From Chersky-840 sp963794615 (lineage in GTDB: Bacteria > Actinomycetota > Acidimicrobiia > Acidimicrobiales > UBA8190), in the NCBI GenBank assembly GCA_963794615.1, contig CAWCEP010000005.1:930001-994000 (forward strand): a DNA stretch of 64,000 bases, in the 5' to 3' direction. Positions 62,017 through 64,000 of the stretch are shown here, in pieces. The first letter of the stretch is position 1; the number at the start of each line of letters is the position of its first letter. Under the pieces are notes generated by a model. It was not told the DNA's origin and made no database searches. It saw only the letters and a program-made list of their open reading frames with translations. The position numbers and the translations under genes were made by a program.

Positions 62017-64000
62017 TTGAGCCTGACAGTGTCGAGCGCGATAGGGCGCGCCCGGACTCGCCCCGGGGTCACGACATGGGCAGAGCACCTGGCGTTGGCC
62101 GTGGTCGCGTTCATCCCCCAGTTGCTGAGCCGGCCCGGTGTGGTCGTCGGGGACACGAAGAGCTACCTCTATCTCGACCCGTCTCGCTATCTCCGCCAGT
62201 CCACCTCGTTGTGGGATCCCAGCGTCGGACTGGGCACGCTCACCCATCAGCAGATCGGCTACCTGTATCCCATGGGGGCCTTCTACTGGCTCGTCCACGT
62301 GCTCCATATCCCGCTGTGGGTGGGCCAGCGTCTCTGGGTCGGAGCGTTGCTCTTCGGGGCCGGCACGGGCGTGCTGTTTCTGTGTCGGACCATCGGGCTC
62401 GACGGGCCGGGGCGCTTCGTCGCCGCCTTCGCGTTCATGCTCACGCCGTACTTCTTGCAATACGCGGGCCGCATCTCGGCACTGCTGTTGCCATGGGCGG
62501 GACTGGGTTGGTTGCTGGCGCTGGTGATACGGGCGGTGCGCACCGGTAGGTGGCGATATCCGGCCCTGGTGGCGTTGGTGTGGTTGACCGTCAGCGGGAT
62601 CAGTGCCAGTGGGGCTCTGTACGTCGCCGTGGCGCCCACGCTGTGGTTGCTGTACGCGGTCCTCATCGCCAAGGAGCACACCTGGCGGCAGGTCTGGACC
62701 GCGGCGTGGCGGGTGGTCATCCTCACCGTGCTCGTATCGCTGTGGTGGGTGGCGCCGTTGCTCGTGGAGTCGAAATTCGGCATCGACGTCCTCAACTACA
62801 CCGAGTCGGTCCCCACCGTGGCCCAGACGTCTCTTGCCTCCGAGGTGCTGCGGGGACTCGGGTCGTGGTTCTTCTACGGGTCCGACGGTCTCGGGCAGTG
62901 GGCGGGCACGTCCGTCAGCTTCGCCCGCGACATCTGGCTCCTGGTGGCGAGCTTCGCCGTCCCCATCATCGCCATGGGCGCCGCCGTCGTCGTCCGGTGG
63001 CGTCACCGTGCCTTTTTCGTGCTCACCCTGGTGGTGGCGATGGTGCTGGCGGTGGGACCCCATCCCTATCTGACGCCGTCGGCCATCGGTGGGCTGCTCA
63101 AGATCGTCATGACGCGCACCAGCCTGGGTCTGGCGGCGCGGTCGACCGACCGAGCCACACCGGCCGTCGTCCTGAGCCTGGCCATGCTGCTGGGCGCGGG
63201 TGTGACCGCGCTCACCCGACGCGTTCGGCTCGCGGGACTGGTGAGCGCCGTGGTGGCGCTCGGGGTCGTAGCCGCCGCCAACCCTCCGGTGTGGGACGGC
63301 GCCACCGTGCTCGATCGCTACACGGAGCCCGCCTCGCCACCGAGCTACGTGCTCGCCGCGGCCAAGGCCCTCGACAGCGAGCACACCGACGCAGGCGTGC
63401 TCGCCATTCCCCAGAACGCCTTCGGCATCGGGTCTCCCTATCGCTACGGCACCCTCACCGACTCGATCTGGCCCGGGGTCCTGTCGCGGCCCTTCGTGCA
63501 GGGCGGTCAGGTCCCGCTGGGGACACTGGCCGGCTTCGACCTCCTCTACGGCCTCGACAACCCCATCCAGAACCAGACGGAGAGCCCCGCGGCGATCGCC
63601 CCCCTGGCTCGGCTCATGGGGGTGGGCGACGTGCTCGTGCAGAACGACATCCAGTACGAGCTCTACAACCAGGTGCAACCGCGGGCGCTACGCGCCCTGC
63701 TCGACCCCACCCCACCCGGGCTCGGGCCACCGACGGGGTACGGCGCACCCCGCCCCAGCGTGCCGGTCATCCCCGTGGTGAACGCGTCGGTGTTGGCCAC
63801 CTCGCCCGACGTGGCATGGCCGTCGCCGGTCCAGGTCATGGCGGTGGCCAATCCGCGGTCGGTGGTCCGGGGCGAGTCCCAGGCCGATGCGGTGATCGTG
63901 GACGGCGACGGCGAGGGCGTGAACGCCGCGGCCGGGCTGGGCCTTCTCGACACGAGGGCCCCCATCCTGTACGCGGCGACGCTCGACAACCATCTCGGGA
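62017..64000 (+). CDS. AftD-like arabinofuranosyltransferase (DUF3367), 5' part
   Basis: 661 codons are visible and the frame runs off the window. Start TTG at 62017 with AGGGGG about 9 bases upstream. It shares with the 45.6 kb protein the first-loop motif GDTKSYLYLDPSRYL, the repeated LWDPSVGLGTLTHQQIGYL, SVPTVAQTSLASEVLRGLGSWFFYG, and the LAPLARLMGVGDVLVQNDI region. It is therefore a full paralogue of the membrane domain. Visible parts comprise about 11 TM segments and the start of the extracytoplasmic domain (DAVIVDGDGEGVNAAAGLGLL). It likely uses a polyprenyl-phospho-arabinose donor by family analogy. Confidence 0.88.
   Translation, partial: MSLTVSSAIGRARTRPGVTTWAEHLALAVVAFIPQLLSRPGVVVGDTKSYLYLDPSRYLRQSTSLWDPSVGLGTLTHQQIGYLYPMGAFYWLVHVLHIPLWVGQRLWVGALLFGAGTGVLFLCRTIGLDGPGRFVAAFAFMLTPYFLQYAGRISALLLPWAGLGWLLALVIRAVRTGRWRYPALVALVWLTVSGISASGALYVAVAPTLWLLYAVLIAKEHTWRQVWTAAWRVVILTVLVSLWWVAPLLVESKFGIDVLNYTESVPTVAQTSLASEVLRGLGSWFFYGSDGLGQWAGTSVSFARDIWLLVASFAVPIIAMGAAVVVRWRHRAFFVLTLVVAMVLAVGPHPYLTPSAIGGLLKIVMTRTSLGLAARSTDRATPAVVLSLAMLLGAGVTALTRRVRLAGLVSAVVALGVVAAANPPVWDGATVLDRYTEPASPPSYVLAAAKALDSEHTDAGVLAIPQNAFGIGSPYRYGTLTDSIWPGVLSRPFVQGGQVPLGTLAGFDLLYGLDNPIQNQTESPAAIAPLARLMGVGDVLVQNDIQYELYNQVQPRALRALLDPTPPGLGPPTGYGAPRPSVPVIPVVNASVLATSPDVAWPSPVQVMAVANPRSVVRGESQADAVIVDGDGEGVNAAAGLGLLDTRAPILYAATLDNHLG

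Overview
The window is high-GC DNA with frequent GTG and TTG starts, tightly overlapping gene ends and an actinobacterial gene order. The run HAD phosphatase, small K/A-rich protein, tlyA, NAD kinase, recN, pyrG, NUDIX, xerD, then scpA, scpB, rluB, cmk and der, is the order known from Mycobacterium and other Actinomycetota. The AftD-like (DUF3367) proteins, the Rv2578c-type radical SAM protein and the absence of mycolate genes fit an uncultured Acidimicrobiia-like actinobacterium. This placement is an inference; no rRNA is present.

Layout. 1-5.2 kb: the 5' part of a secreted repeat protein, a gene-poor stretch with a strong palindrome and iterated GTTCCC boxes, a membrane HD-GYP protein with an extracytoplasmic FnIII domain, a tRNA-Pro and a small zinc-ribbon membrane protein. 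5.2-14.4 kb: der and a PDZ/radical-SAM (DUF512) gene run leftward; ispH, a drug-type MFS exporter, an HD-domain protein and a frameshifted YfhO-like membrane protein run rightward. 14.3-20.7 kb: a compressed leftward operon scpA-scpB-rluB-aroH-tyrA-aroA-cmk-plsC, joining chromosome segregation, ribosome modification, the end of the shikimate pathway with tyrosine/phenylalanine entry, CMP kinase and phospholipid acylation. 20.8-32.2 kb: trpS faces a long leftward run (radical SAM, HAD, K/A-rich protein, tlyA, nadK, recN, pyrG, NUDIX, xerD, DksA-type zinc finger, M50 protease). 32.3-37.2 kb: a Tat-type dimethylformamidase-like protein, another DHA2 exporter, a GHMP sugar kinase and a flavodoxin-fold reductase.

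37.2-42.9 kb is a scar region. A truncated C-terminal piece of a Gfo/Idh/MocA oxidoreductase and a full-length homologue lie in direct orientation. Between them are a multiply inactivated IS30 transposase, an OafA-type acyltransferase with visibly lower GC, and the tail of an IS110-type transposase. 43-45.5 kb: a hypothetical protein, a nitroreductase and an MFS gene interrupted at a run of nine G.

45.6-64 kb looks like a cell-envelope glycan locus. It is bracketed by two AftD-like GT-C arabinofuranosyltransferase-type giants (the second runs off the window) and contains a second acyltransferase, a GT39-type transferase, a SAM methyltransferase, a membrane spermidine-synthase-like protein, a YfhO-like membrane protein and a lipoprotein. 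A SixA-type phosphatase, an unknown small protein and a PAS-GGDEF protein are interspersed.

At least ten genes carry a TAnnnT box 6-9 bases before their start codon. This is the geometry of leaderless promoters and was used to support several start calls.
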